Positions 45,458 through 54,925 of a stretch of 64,000 nucleotides of DNA are shown here, piece after piece. The translations under genes and the position numbers were made by a program. Origin of the DNA: Asaia sp003994335 (lineage in GTDB: Bacteria; Pseudomonadota; Alphaproteobacteria; Acetobacterales; Acetobacteraceae). Location of the stretch: positions 248,001-312,000 of the forward strand of contig NZ_JBBCOR010000002.1 of the NCBI RefSeq assembly GCF_037151175.1. The letters run 5' to 3'. The stretch's first letter is position 1; every line of letters begins with the position of its first letter. Below the pieces are notes generated by a model, which made no database searches, was not told the DNA's origin, and saw only the letters and a list, made by a program, of their open reading frames with translations.

Positions 45458-46456
45458 TCATGCCTCCTGCAGGCGACGCTCTGAAGCGCCGAGGGTACGG
45501 GGACGCACCATGAAGTGAGGCGCGGTGATCTGGTGCGATTGCTGGCGGAACTGACGCGGCGTGCAGCCACGCAAACTCAGGAACACGCGATTGAAATTCG
45601 AGAGATTGCTGAACCCTGCTTCACGACAGATATCGGTCACCGCCATGGGGGTCGTGGCGAGCAGATGGCAGGCATGGCCGATACGCAGCTTCTGCACGAA
45701 GCTCATGAACGTCTCCCCTGTCACCGCGCGGAACTGGCGCGAGAATCCCGAGGGCGTCATGCCGATGGAGGAGGCGATTGTCTCATGCCGGATCGTGGCG
45801 GGATCGGTCGTCAGGAGCTGACGCACCAGACGGTTGATGCGCGCCGCGCCGGAAACCCCGGCTCCCCCCGGCAAACTGCGATCGCGCCCGGTGGAAAGAC
45901 GCCGCCAGGGCGATTGCGACAGCGCGGACAGCAGGGAGACGCAGGAGGCGAGTTTCTGCCCGGGGCTTTGCGCTCCGAGCGCGACAAGCGCCTCGGCATG
46001 GGCCAGAGCCTGCCCCCCTGTAAATTCGAGTCCGTGGACCGACTCAGCCAGCATGCGCGTCAGCCCGGACAACTCCGGGCAAAGCGCGATCAATCCCTCG
46101 ATCCAGCCCTGACTGAACTGGAGCACCACATCACGCCCCCGGAGAACCTCCCCCTCGGAAAGGGGGCTGAACCACGCATGGGGCAGGTCCGGCCCGACGA
46201 GTACAAGCTGACCCACCGCAAACGGGCCGATATGGTCGCCAATCATCGCCCGGCCTGCACCCTGCGTGATCAGATGCAGCTCATATTCCGGATGGTAATT
46301 CCAGCAGGCAATAGCTGCCGGATAATCATGCTGGTGCCAGCGGAAGCTGCCAGTCTTCTGCTCTGGTATCAGCTCGAGAATAGCCGGGCTCTGCGCGCCT
46401 CGGCCATTCTGACCCGAGGGGGTGTGAGCGGTAGGGATGCCATTGAGAAACGACAT
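45458..46456 (-). CDS. AraC-family transcriptional regulator
   Basis: A 332-residue regulator with an N-terminal cupin-like sensor (HPEYELHLITQGAGRAMIGDHIGPFAVGQL, HAWFSP) and a C-terminal double helix-turn-helix (IASSIGMTPSGFSRQFRAVTGETFMSFVQKLRI, then ICREAGFSNLSNFNRVFLSLRGCTPRQFR). It sits inside the operon, between the dehydrogenase and SDR genes, and probably controls it in response to the imported sugar. Confidence 0.9.
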   Translation of the reverse strand: MSFLNGIPTAHTPSGQNGRGAQSPAILELIPEQKTGSFRWHQHDYPAAIACWNYHPEYELHLITQGAGRAMIGDHIGPFAVGQLVLVGPDLPHAWFSPLSEGEVLRGRDVVLQFSQGWIEGLIALCPELSGLTRMLAESVHGLEFTGGQALAHAEALVALGAQSPGQKLASCVSLLSALSQSPWRRLSTGRDRSLPGGAGVSGAARINRLVRQLLTTDPATIRHETIASSIGMTPSGFSRQFRAVTGETFMSFVQKLRIGHACHLLATTPMAVTDICREAGFSNLSNFNRVFLSLRGCTPRQFRQQSHQITAPHFMVRPRTLGASERRLQEA

Positions 46457-46482
46457 GAGACGTGCCTCGTCTGTGCAGGGAG

Positions 46483-47520
46483 TCAGAGCGTGATCTGGAG
46501 TTTGACGTCTTCCGGCCGCCCTTCCGCGGCGCGCTCGAAGGCCGCGATACCCTCGCTCAGCGGGAAGCTGCCCGAGATCAGGGGCTTGAGGTCGATGCTC
46601 CCCGAGGCAATGAGCGCGATGGCGCGATCATAGACATGGGCATAGCGAAAGATCGTCTCGATGCTCAGTTCCTTGGCCTGCGCCGCGACGATATCCAAGG
46701 CGATCTTCCCGGGCGGCATACCGACCAGAACCAGACGCCCCCCGGGGCGTGTGCAGTCCAGCGCGTCACGATAGGCGCTTTCGAACCCGCTTGCCTCGAA
46801 GGTGACATCCACGCCCCAGCCCTCACCGCATTGGGCGGCGATACGCTCCGCAGGCTTCGTCTCGGCCAGATTGATCGGCACGATATTGGCATAGCGCCCG
46901 GCTATCGCGAGTTTGGGGGCAGAAAAATCGCTGATAAAGACCTGGCTCGCGCCGGAAGCTAGGGCGGAGAGCGCTGTCATGATGCCGATAGGACCAGCCC
47001 CGGTGACGAGACAGATATCCCCCGGCTGGATCTTCGCCTTGACGCAGGCATGGACGCCCACAGCCAGAGGCTCGACCATGGCCCCTTCGGCGAAGCTCAC
47101 ATTCTCGGGCAATCTGAACGTATAGGCGGCAGGATGCACCACAGATGGCGTCAGGCAGCCATGCACGGGTGGCGTCGCCCAGAAGCGTACGGCAGGATCG
47201 ATATTGTAGCACCCGAGACGCGCAGCGCGAGAGAGCGTGTCTGGGATGCCGGGCTCCATACAGACGCGATCGCCGATTTTCAGCGTCGTCACGCGATCGC
47301 CAATGGCCGTGATCACCCCTGACGCCTCATGCCCCAGCACCATGGGCTCGCGCACCACAAAGGGGCCGATCGCGCCATGGATATAGTAATGCACATCGCT
47401 GCCGCAGATGCCGACGGTATGGATAGCGATACGCACATCATCAGGTCCGAGCGTGTCATCCAGCGCGATCTCCCGCAAGGACAGTTTGCCACGCTCTTCC
47501 AGAACCAGTGCCTGCGCCAT
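46483..47520 (-). CDS. Zinc-dependent xylitol/sorbitol-type dehydrogenase
   Basis: A 345-residue medium-chain dehydrogenase of the sorbitol/xylitol group. Catalytic zinc ligands C39 (GICGSD), H64 and E65 (GHEASG) and the nucleotide motif GAGPIGIM are present. The lobe that usually carries four structural zinc cysteines reads EPGIPDTLSRAARLGCYNID and lacks most of them, as in many sorbitol dehydrogenases. GGGAGG precedes the ATG at nine bases. It is the first gene of a six-gene operon with an AraC regulator, an SDR and a sugar ABC importer, so it would oxidise an imported polyol to a ketose using NAD. Confidence 0.88.
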   Translation of the reverse strand: MAQALVLEERGKLSLREIALDDTLGPDDVRIAIHTVGICGSDVHYYIHGAIGPFVVREPMVLGHEASGVITAIGDRVTTLKIGDRVCMEPGIPDTLSRAARLGCYNIDPAVRFWATPPVHGCLTPSVVHPAAYTFRLPENVSFAEGAMVEPLAVGVHACVKAKIQPGDICLVTGAGPIGIMTALSALASGASQVFISDFSAPKLAIAGRYANIVPINLAETKPAERIAAQCGEGWGVDVTFEASGFESAYRDALDCTRPGGRLVLVGMPPGKIALDIVAAQAKELSIETIFRYAHVYDRAIALIASGSIDLKPLISGSFPLSEGIAAFERAAEGRPEDVKLQITL

Positions 47521-47793
47521 CTCGTCATTCCTCCCAAGGCCGCCACAATCCCAGAATGCGGGAACGTGACAGATCTGTTAGATATAACGAGGCTATCTCA
47601 TCAAATAGATCGGTTCTTAACAAAAACTGATGATTTCTTGCGTGTTGAGAACACCACTCCGTGATCGGGGCATGCTGTATGAGCGCTCTCCCCGATCAGC
47701 GATGCTTCCCCTCCACGCTCGTACCATTCTGGCTTCCGCCCAGGCCCCGAAGGGTGAGGGCGGATGTTCCGGGCCTGGTCGAGGCTCGACGCC

Positions 47794-50355
47794 TCAGAAT
47801 TGAGCGGCGATGGTTCCGAAAAACTCCCGGGGCGCAGCGACGAAAAGATTGGCGTTATCATCTCCCGAAACCGAGGCCGCCCCATAGACACCACCGATAT
47901 AATCACTGTTGAACAGATTGGTGACGCCGAGAGACAGTTTCATTTCATGGGCGAACAGGATCCTGCCGAAATCATAACTCGCATTCAGGTTGGAAGTCCA
48001 ATATGACGGGATGTATTCGTCATTGGTATAGGTCATGGCCCGGCGGCTCGTGTAGGTCGTATTGAAATTGAAACTCGCATGATGCCATGTATAGGTTAGA
48101 TTGGCCTTGTACATGAACTTCGGGTAATAGACCTGATGCTTCCCCTTGATGCTGATGGTCGTACCGTTATAGGGAAACGCGGAATCCTCGTAGGTCGCGT
48201 TATTCCAGCTGAAACTATTGGTGATTTCTAGACCTTTGACTGGCCTGATGGCTCCCAGAACGTCTGCGCCATTCATGGTTTCGTGCCCGACATTCAGAAA
48301 GGCCGCATAGATGTTGTTGGTTGGCCCGCTGGTAATTGCGGCAAGACGATTGATATAATCAGTGTGATAGAAATCGGCACTTCCGCTGAAAAATTCGGAA
48401 TTGAAGCGATACCCCACCACATAATTCCAAGTTCGCTCGGGCTTGAGCGTGGCCTTGCTGGCATCGAAAACAGACTGCGCCGAATTGCTCGACGAACCGA
48501 GCCCGCCCCAGGGATTGCCCGATCCCGATTGCGTGCCGAAATCATAGGCGCGCATGTTCTCGGCGATGTCCCAGTACAGTTCGTGATGGCCGCCGAAATG
48601 CCAGTCCCAGTTGAAATGCGGCAGGAAGGCGTTGGAGGCCGTCAGACTACCTGAGGCCGGATGACTGTAATATGTGCCCCAGCTTTCCGCCAGCGCAGCA
48701 GTCTGATCGAAGCTCGTCCCGCCATGGGTGGTTTGCGTGAGCGATTTGAACCCGCCTGTGAGGGTCATGTCCCGCATCAGGTGCCAGACATCCTGAATAT
48801 AGAACTGGAACGTGTTGGTATTAAAGGAATCGGCAAACCAGGTCGTTGCCTGATAGGCATAGTAGTCGCTTTTCGAATTATGGGCTGCATCTGCGCCATC
48901 CTCGTAAAGGCGCATCGGGTAATTGAAGCGGTCATTTTCGTACCACAGCCCGGTCTGGATCGTATGACGACGCAACTTGATATCGAAACTCTGCGTCAGG
49001 CCGAGACGGCGCACATCGGGATGCCCTGCCTCATCGGCCATCAATGTGCCCGAGGAAGGCGAGATCAGGAACGGATTGGTCCCCTGATAGACGCCATTGG
49101 AGATATGACCGTAAGCCACGCTATGGGAGGTGACATTCGAGGCAAGGTCGAAATCTCCACGCAGGGCCGAGAGATAATTCCGCTGCTCCTGCGTTCCGTC
49201 ATAGGCGAAATCGCCGACCTCGTCATTGGTGATCCCGGCAGGTAGGCCCGGTGGGATGCCACCATTTTGCGCATAATAGGCGTATTCCTTCGCCTTGGCG
49301 TAATCGGGCTTGAGATAAGTTGTGTTACGCCCAAGCAATCGCCACATATTCTTGGTGAGGCTCATAAAATTATACTGGTCGAAATTCGAATAATCGAAGA
49401 TCGCGGTGATCTTTCCATGGCTGCCCACGGGCTGTACCAGCTTGAAATTGGCCTGGTGCTCCTGCTGGTCGCCAAAGCCTTTCCACAGATCCTGTGCCGT
49501 GCGGGCATAGGAAGCGTAGAACTTCGTTCCCGTCGAATTGAGAATACCGCTATCGGCACGAGCGAAGGTTCGAAACAGGTCGAAGCTGCCGAATGTCTGG
49601 CTGATACGGCCTCCTGCCTTGTCCTGCGGGTCGTCGGTCGTGAAGGTAATCGCGCCGCCCAGCGTCTGGGCTGAGGGCATTTCCACCGCTCCGGCCCCCT
49701 GTGTGAGCGTCATGGAACTGATGTTTTCCTGGATCGCCATCTGGTCTACGCCCAGCCCGTTCCAGTTATGGAAGCCCTGCCCACCCATTGGGATACCGTC
49801 CATGGAGACGCCGAGCTGAGACTGGTTGAAGCCGCGGATATAAAGCGTGTTTGCCAGCGTATCGAGCCCGAACGCATCGTCAGAGGCGAAATTGGCCCCC
49901 GGTGTCGTCAGGGCCAGAATCTGCATCGGGCTTGTCCCGGCTGTGAAATGATCCATGGTCTGTCGCGTCACCATTTCTGTCGCCCCGTGCGAGGCAATAC
50001 GATGCGCCGAAATCACCATTGACTCAGGTGAATCCACGATTTGGGAACGGCCGCTTCGTGTGGTCGTGCCCGAATGCCGCCTCACGCCAAGAGGACCCTG
50101 TTGACGCATCGGCCCTGGGCGCCCGGCCCGATGTCGCCGTGTCACCGTTATGTGTGGGACTGGGGCGGGGGCCTCGGACGCAAACGCCAGTCCGCTTACC
50201 TCCACCCCGTTGGGTGCCAGCCCGATAACCGTTAGGCCCGTCACTGTCAGACCAGCCAACCCTAATCCGGTCATGGTCGTTCTCGGCCGGAAAGTGACAC
50301 GGACCAGCCCGAAGAGTGACACCGCGCAACGCCCCTCCCTGTTTGCACGAAGCAT
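47794..50355 (-). CDS. TonB-dependent receptor linked to GH32 fructosidase
   Basis: An 853-residue outer-membrane receptor. After a long N-terminal stretch with a hydrophobic segment (about 27-60), the plug carries ADNTLYIRG-type sequence (TLANTLYIRGFNQSQLGVSMDGIP) and MTLTQGAGAVEMPSAQTLGGAI; the barrel ends in FFGTIAAQF. AAGGA precedes the ATG at eight bases. It is divergent from a GH32 fructosidase gene, with perfect inverted repeats in the shared promoter, so it probably takes up sucrose or fructo-oligosaccharides rather than iron chelates. Confidence 0.86.
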   Translation of the reverse strand: MLRANREGRCAVSLFGLVRVTFRPRTTMTGLGLAGLTVTGLTVIGLAPNGVEVSGLAFASEAPAPVPHITVTRRHRAGRPGPMRQQGPLGVRRHSGTTTRSGRSQIVDSPESMVISAHRIASHGATEMVTRQTMDHFTAGTSPMQILALTTPGANFASDDAFGLDTLANTLYIRGFNQSQLGVSMDGIPMGGQGFHNWNGLGVDQMAIQENISSMTLTQGAGAVEMPSAQTLGGAITFTTDDPQDKAGGRISQTFGSFDLFRTFARADSGILNSTGTKFYASYARTAQDLWKGFGDQQEHQANFKLVQPVGSHGKITAIFDYSNFDQYNFMSLTKNMWRLLGRNTTYLKPDYAKAKEYAYYAQNGGIPPGLPAGITNDEVGDFAYDGTQEQRNYLSALRGDFDLASNVTSHSVAYGHISNGVYQGTNPFLISPSSGTLMADEAGHPDVRRLGLTQSFDIKLRRHTIQTGLWYENDRFNYPMRLYEDGADAAHNSKSDYYAYQATTWFADSFNTNTFQFYIQDVWHLMRDMTLTGGFKSLTQTTHGGTSFDQTAALAESWGTYYSHPASGSLTASNAFLPHFNWDWHFGGHHELYWDIAENMRAYDFGTQSGSGNPWGGLGSSSNSAQSVFDASKATLKPERTWNYVVGYRFNSEFFSGSADFYHTDYINRLAAITSGPTNNIYAAFLNVGHETMNGADVLGAIRPVKGLEITNSFSWNNATYEDSAFPYNGTTISIKGKHQVYYPKFMYKANLTYTWHHASFNFNTTYTSRRAMTYTNDEYIPSYWTSNLNASYDFGRILFAHEMKLSLGVTNLFNSDYIGGVYGAASVSGDDNANLFVAAPREFFGTIAAQF

Positions 50356-50412
50356 GATGAGGTTCCTTCCGCAGATGAGGTCAAACGATCCAAGCCGGCG
50401 GCCTTGTCATTT

Positions 50413-50468
50413 CGATAACGATATGTGTATCAAACTATTGACGCAAGATTCGTTACATATCGTTATCG
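50413..50468. promoter_or_regulatory. Pair of perfect 14-bp inverted repeats, candidate LacI-type operators
   Basis: CGATAACGATATGT at 50413-50426 is exactly mirrored by ACATATCGTTATCG at 50455-50468. Each arm is itself a near palindrome around a central CG (ATAA-CG-ATAT), the layout of LacI/GalR sites. On the plus strand TTGACG (50438-50443) and CGTTAT (50461-50466) form a plausible -35/-10 pair with a 17-base spacer, so the right arm would cover the -10 box. Confidence 0.65.
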
Positions 50469-50590
50469 GTCAGGTCAGGGCTGGCTCCCGTATTGCCCGA
50501 CAGCCCCTACAGGGTTTGGTGTCACGGTCGCTCTAGCCTATGCTCAAGGCTCTACGCCGACCGCCTGCCGTATCCGACCAGAGGACTCCC

Positions 50591-52294
50591 ATGACCGAAT
50601 GCACCGTCCTGTCAGGACTGAGCCGTCGCAAGGCGCTTCTCTCTCTCGCTGCAACCGGAGGTGGGTTGATGGGAGCCACGCTGGCGCAGGGCGCCCCCGG
50701 CCCTGTAGCGCCCCCCAAAGCACCTGAAGGAGAACGCAAGGCCGAGCCCAACGCATCTCATCCCTCACCGGCCGACCAGCCGGGAGCTACGGCCCATCCG
50801 GTCATCCGCACGCAAAGCGATGCTTTTTATCGCCCCACCGTTCATTTCTCGCCCGAGAGCGGCTTCATGAACGACCCGAACGGGCTCATTTTCGATAACG
50901 GCGTTTTCCACCTCTATTATCAGTTCGATCCGTTTTCTCCCTATGCTGGCCATGTGCATTGGGGCCATGCCACAAGCCCGGATCTGCTCGTGTGGCAGGA
51001 TCAGCCAATCGCGCTGAACGAGACGAAGGACGGAGAGGCGTTCACGGGATGCGCCGTACTGGATGTGCGCAACAGTTCGGGCCTGTTCCCCGAGGGCAAG
51101 AGCGGACTCGTCGCGCTCTATACGCGAGCGACCCCGAAAAAACAGACGCAGTTTCTCGCCATCAGTGAGGATGACGGCCAGAGCTTCAGGGATATTCCGC
51201 ATAACCCGGTGCTGGATATCGGGAGCAATTCCTTTCGTGACCCCAAGGTTTTCTTCCATATCCCCACGGGGCAATGGGTCATGGTGGTAGCCAAGGCACG
51301 GCTGCACCAGATCGCGTTCTACGCCTCGATCGACTTGCAGCACTGGGTGCATCTGAGCGATTTCGGCCCATCGGGTCTGTTCGGGGTCGATTACGAATGC
51401 CCGAACCTGATCGAGATCCCGGTCGAGGGTGGTGGGTCGCGCTGGGTGCTGTTCATCTCGGTCAATCCGGGCGGTCCAACCGGCGGCAGCATCACCCAAT
51501 ATTTCGTGGGCAGCTTCGATGGCAGCCATTTCACCCCGGACGATACGGTGATTGGCCTGACCGATTTTGCAAAGGACGCCTATGCCCTGCAGGTCTATGA
51601 GAACATGCCGGGCACTCAGGCTGTCTCCGTCGCTTGGTTGGGCAATTGGCAATATTGCCAGGAACTCCCGACACAGAGCTGGCGCGGCTGCATGACCCTG
51701 CCGCGCCTCATGACGCTCCGACATGACTCCTCAGGGTGGCTGCGCCTCGCCCAAGCGCCGCGCGGGCTCGAAACCCTGCGCGAGGCCCCGGTTTCCTTTA
51801 CCTGCAGGAGACTGGCCGCCGGGGCGAGCGCATCTGTCCAACTGCCGCTGGGTGTCGCGCTCGAGTTGACCCTGAGCGCGACGGTCGATCAGATGCCCCC
51901 CAATCTCCCCCTGGGTGACAAAGGACGCACCGGGCGCTTCGTGATCGTATTCGGCAATGACATGGGGGAGAGCCTGACCATCGGCTTCGATGCGTTCAGC
52001 GGTCAACTCTGGATTGACCGGGCTGATCTGAATGGCTTCAAGCAGCCTTTCTTCACCGGACAATTCTCGACCCCTCTCAATCCCGACGACCGGCATTTCG
52101 ATATCAGGCTCGTACTCGATGCCTGTACGCTCGAGGTTTTCGCCAATGGCGGCCTCTCTGTCGGGACCGCCCTTCTCTTTCCGGCCAATCCTCTGACTTT
52201 CCTGAAGCTGGAGGCGACGGGGACCGGAGCAAGCATCGAGACGCTGGGGCTCTACCGCCTGAAGAAAGTGATGCCGCGTCAGACCGCACTTTGA
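50591..52294 (+). CDS. Glycoside hydrolase family 32 (sucrose/levan/fructan hydrolase)
   Basis: A 567-residue secreted enzyme. A twin-arginine signal (SRRKALLSLA, 11-20) suggests Tat export to the periplasm. The GH32 catalytic residues are all visible: nucleophile D95 (MNDPNG), transition-state D217 (RDPKV) and acid/base E269 (YECPNL). A C-terminal beta-sandwich module follows from about 400. Family members cleave beta-fructosides such as sucrose, inulin or levan. GAGGA lies five bases before the ATG. With the divergent receptor it forms a fructoside-use locus. Confidence 0.9.
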   Translation: MTECTVLSGLSRRKALLSLAATGGGLMGATLAQGAPGPVAPPKAPEGERKAEPNASHPSPADQPGATAHPVIRTQSDAFYRPTVHFSPESGFMNDPNGLIFDNGVFHLYYQFDPFSPYAGHVHWGHATSPDLLVWQDQPIALNETKDGEAFTGCAVLDVRNSSGLFPEGKSGLVALYTRATPKKQTQFLAISEDDGQSFRDIPHNPVLDIGSNSFRDPKVFFHIPTGQWVMVVAKARLHQIAFYASIDLQHWVHLSDFGPSGLFGVDYECPNLIEIPVEGGGSRWVLFISVNPGGPTGGSITQYFVGSFDGSHFTPDDTVIGLTDFAKDAYALQVYENMPGTQAVSVAWLGNWQYCQELPTQSWRGCMTLPRLMTLRHDSSGWLRLAQAPRGLETLREAPVSFTCRRLAAGASASVQLPLGVALELTLSATVDQMPPNLPLGDKGRTGRFVIVFGNDMGESLTIGFDAFSGQLWIDRADLNGFKQPFFTGQFSTPLNPDDRHFDIRLVLDACTLEVFANGGLSVGTALLFPANPLTFLKLEATGTGASIETLGLYRLKKVMPRQTAL

Positions 52295-52372
52295 GCCTGT
52301 TGCAGGCCTGAACAGAGCCTACGGCCTGTGGTAAGGCCCTACAGACGCCCCTGACCGGAGTATCTTGACCCG

Positions 52373-52807
52373 ATGTCTTTCACCACCTGTCTACTCGTCA
52401 TGCTCGGCGGCGCTATCGGCACGCTTGGCCGCTACCTGATGTCGGTTGCGACAGCCCCTTATAGCCGCGCCATGCCTTGGGGGACGATCCTCGCCATCAA
52501 CACGCTAGGGTCCTTCGTGATCGGCTTTTTCGGCACGCTGACGCTCGCCCATGGCCGCTTTCCGGTTTCGGAAAACATGCGCCTGTTCGTGATGGTTGGT
52601 ATCTGTGGCGGGTATACGACTTTCTCGTCCTTCAGCCTTCAGACCCTAGACCTGCTGCGCGCCGACGCGCTGGGACGTGCACTGGCCAATATCCTGCTTT
52701 CAGCCGTGCTCTGCGTTGGCGCCGTATCGCTTGGACATCTCGCCGCATCCAAGCTCAATGCTGGTGCCTTTCAGATCGCGCAGAACGAGACCGAAGAAGA
52801 CGCCTGA
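52373..52807 (+). CDS. crcB: CrcB/Fluc fluoride channel
   Basis: A 144-residue four-helix membrane protein. GGAIGTLGRYL, NTLGSFVIGFF and GGYTTFSSFSLQ are the invariant motifs, including the asparagine and phenylalanines that line the fluoride pores. It would act as a dual-topology dimer to expel fluoride. No fluoride riboswitch is recognisable in the 78 bases upstream. Confidence 0.93.
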   Translation: MSFTTCLLVMLGGAIGTLGRYLMSVATAPYSRAMPWGTILAINTLGSFVIGFFGTLTLAHGRFPVSENMRLFVMVGICGGYTTFSSFSLQTLDLLRADALGRALANILLSAVLCVGAVSLGHLAASKLNAGAFQIAQNETEEDA

Positions 52808-52836
52808 GGCGCAAGCCTGGCCTGCAGGCCTGCGCC
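52808..52836. terminator. Hairpin between convergent genes
   Basis: GGCGCA (52808-52813) pairs with TGCGCC (52831-52836) around an inner GGCC-TGCA-GGCC stem, with a five-base bulge. It lies between the convergent crcB and aminotransferase genes and could stop both transcripts. Confidence 0.55.
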
Positions 52837-52855
52837 CTCCCTTTGGCACAAGGGC

Positions 52856-54313
52856 TCAGGCGGAAAGCGCCTCGAAGCGCGCCGTCTGCTCATCGCAGCG
52901 ATAGAAATCCGCCATCGGGTAGGGCTGACGTGCCAGAGTGGCAACCGCATCGATCACGCGATCAACCTTCTCATCATTCATCAACACGCTGAAATTAAGC
53001 CGGGTCCAGCCCGGCTTGTCGATTTCATGCCCGGAGAGGATTGCGCGCCGCAAAATATCCGAAGCCGGGGCGTCGATGGAAAGCAATCGATGGGCATAAG
53101 GTCCGGCGCAAGCACAGCCGCCACGCGCCTGGATGCCGTAGCAGTCCGACAAAAGCCTGGTGAAAAGCTGCTGGTGGATGTGCCCGCCGCGCTGGGAATC
53201 CTTGATACGCATGGAGAAAATGGGGAGAGCGGGTATCGCGGGGGATGCGCCGATCAGGTCGATTTCCGGCACGTTGCTCCAGGCCGCATAGGCGCGCTCG
53301 CGCAGAGCCGCATGACGTGCATCCATGACATCCTGCCCGATCGCCTCCTTCACGAGGAACGCGAGTGCGGCACGGATATCGCCCACGACATTGGGCGTCC
53401 CCGCCTCCTCACGGTCGCTCACGCGGTCGGAGTAATCATGCCCCCAGGGCGAGACGAAGCGGACCGTACCACCGCCTGGCAGGCTGGGTCGCGCGATCGC
53501 CACGGCCTCATCACGCACGATCATAACCCCAGAAGCACCAGGCCCGCCGATGAACTTGTGGGACGAGATCACGACCGCATCCTTCTGGGCAGGTGTGCCC
53601 GCTGCCATGTCGATCGCCAGATACGGGCCACCCCCGGCATAGTCCCACACCGAGCGCGCGCCGTGGGCATTCAGAAGGCGCGTGACCGCATCCACATCAG
53701 TGAGGATTCCCGTGACATTCGAGGCGGCTGAAAAAGCCCCGACGACCAGCCTGTCTGCACCTGCCTCGGAAAGCACGGCTTCCAGCATCGCCAGATCGGG
53801 ACCGCCCAGCGGACCTTCCGCGATCTCGATGATCTCGGCGCCGCTTTCGCGCCAGGGCAGAATATTGGAATGATGCTCGTAAGGGCCGATGATCACGAGC
53901 GGGGTGCGTCCCTCCGCCACGCTCTGGGCGACGCCCATGAGGCTGACGAGACGATTGATCCCCGCCGTAGCGCCCGATCCGGTGAAGACAACGCTATATC
54001 CTGCGGGAGCCTTGCACAGCCGGGCGATCTGGGCGCGGGCCGAGGCGCGCAGGCGCGTCATCATACGCCCGCAATAGGATGCCTGGGTGTGGCTGTTGGC
54101 GTAATAGGGCAGCACCTGGGTCAGCATGAAGTTCTCGACCTGGAGCAGAGCGCGTCCGGACGCCACATAATCGGCATAAACCAATGGATGATCACCAAAG
54201 GGTCCCGGGACCGCCACCCCCTCACCAATCACCCCTTTGCGCAGCGCCTCGATACCGCCGGCGCCACCGAGCGAGCGGGCAAATTCATCGAGACAGGTAT
54301 CGGGGTCGAACAT
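52856..54313 (-). CDS. Class V aminotransferase (cysteine-desulfurase-like)
   Basis: A 485-residue PLP enzyme. The aspartate that pairs with the cofactor nitrogen is D224 (WDYAGGGP) and the Schiff-base lysine is K253 (SSHKFIGGPG). ARGGCACAGPYAHRL near the C-terminus resembles the catalytic cysteine loop of cysteine desulfurases, but the protein is longer than IscS or SufS and no Fe-S assembly genes are near. It may be a desulfurase, a lyase or an aminotransferase. It is divergent from an Lrp/AsnC regulator, which points to amino-acid-responsive control. Confidence 0.83.
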   Translation of the reverse strand: MFDPDTCLDEFARSLGGAGGIEALRKGVIGEGVAVPGPFGDHPLVYADYVASGRALLQVENFMLTQVLPYYANSHTQASYCGRMMTRLRASARAQIARLCKAPAGYSVVFTGSGATAGINRLVSLMGVAQSVAEGRTPLVIIGPYEHHSNILPWRESGAEIIEIAEGPLGGPDLAMLEAVLSEAGADRLVVGAFSAASNVTGILTDVDAVTRLLNAHGARSVWDYAGGGPYLAIDMAAGTPAQKDAVVISSHKFIGGPGASGVMIVRDEAVAIARPSLPGGGTVRFVSPWGHDYSDRVSDREEAGTPNVVGDIRAALAFLVKEAIGQDVMDARHAALRERAYAAWSNVPEIDLIGASPAIPALPIFSMRIKDSQRGGHIHQQLFTRLLSDCYGIQARGGCACAGPYAHRLLSIDAPASDILRRAILSGHEIDKPGWTRLNFSVLMNDEKVDRVIDAVATLARQPYPMADFYRCDEQTARFEALSA

Positions 54314-54430
54314 CGGGGCAGCTCCTAAAGGGGATAAGCCACGATAGAGCGATCAAACCGGGAAAACCTTCCCTATCTACACCGCGATTAGTGCTATCTT
54401 TCTATCAAATGATCTGTTTTTGTGGTTTTC

Positions 54431-54880
54431 ATGGATCATATTGATAAGGCACTCCTGCGCGCCCTCCAACAGAATGCCGCGCTCTCGCAACGTGATCTGG
54501 CCGAGAAGGTCGGGCTTTCGCAAAATGCCTGCTGGCGTCGGCTCCATGCCCTGCGCGCGGCCGGGGTGATCGAGGGCGAGACGATACGCCTCTCGCAAGA
54601 GGCTGTCGGGCTCGGGGTCACCGTATTCGTGATGGTGCGTACGCGTTTCCATTCCCATGACTGGCTCAGCCAGTTTCGGGAGGCCGTACTCTCCATCCCC
54701 CATATCGTCGATTTCCACCGCTTGGCCGGGGATTACGATTACATGCTCAAGATTGTGGCCAAGGACATGAATGCCTTTGATGGCATCTACCAGACCCTGA
54801 TCAGCAAGGTCGAACTGGATACGGTGACCTCCTATCTCTCGATGGAGGCCATCGCCAATAACCGGGACATGCCCGTCTGA
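54431..54880 (+). CDS. Lrp/AsnC-family transcriptional regulator
   Basis: A 149-residue regulator. The N-terminal helix-turn-helix (IDKALLRALQQNAALSQRDLAEKVGLSQNACWRRLHAL) and the C-terminal RAM ligand domain (VDFHRLAGDYDYMLKIVAKDM) are complete. It most likely senses an amino acid and controls the divergent class V aminotransferase through the 117-base promoter between them. Confidence 0.92.
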   Translation: MDHIDKALLRALQQNAALSQRDLAEKVGLSQNACWRRLHALRAAGVIEGETIRLSQEAVGLGVTVFVMVRTRFHSHDWLSQFREAVLSIPHIVDFHRLAGDYDYMLKIVAKDMNAFDGIYQTLISKVELDTVTSYLSMEAIANNRDMPV

Positions 54881-54885
54881 TGAAG

Positions 54886-54916
54886 AGGCAGGCGACTATC
54901 GGGGCACCGCCTGCCT
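54886..54916. terminator. Bidirectional terminator hairpin
   Basis: AGGCAGGCG (54886-54894) and CGCCTGCCT (54908-54916) form a perfect 9-bp stem with a 13-base loop between the convergent regulator and glgX genes. Confidence 0.7.
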
Positions 54917-54925
54917 TCGTCAGGT

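Noticed and set aside
52295..52372. Fluoride riboswitch before crcB
   Set aside because: The conserved riboswitch core could not be recognised in the 78 bases available.
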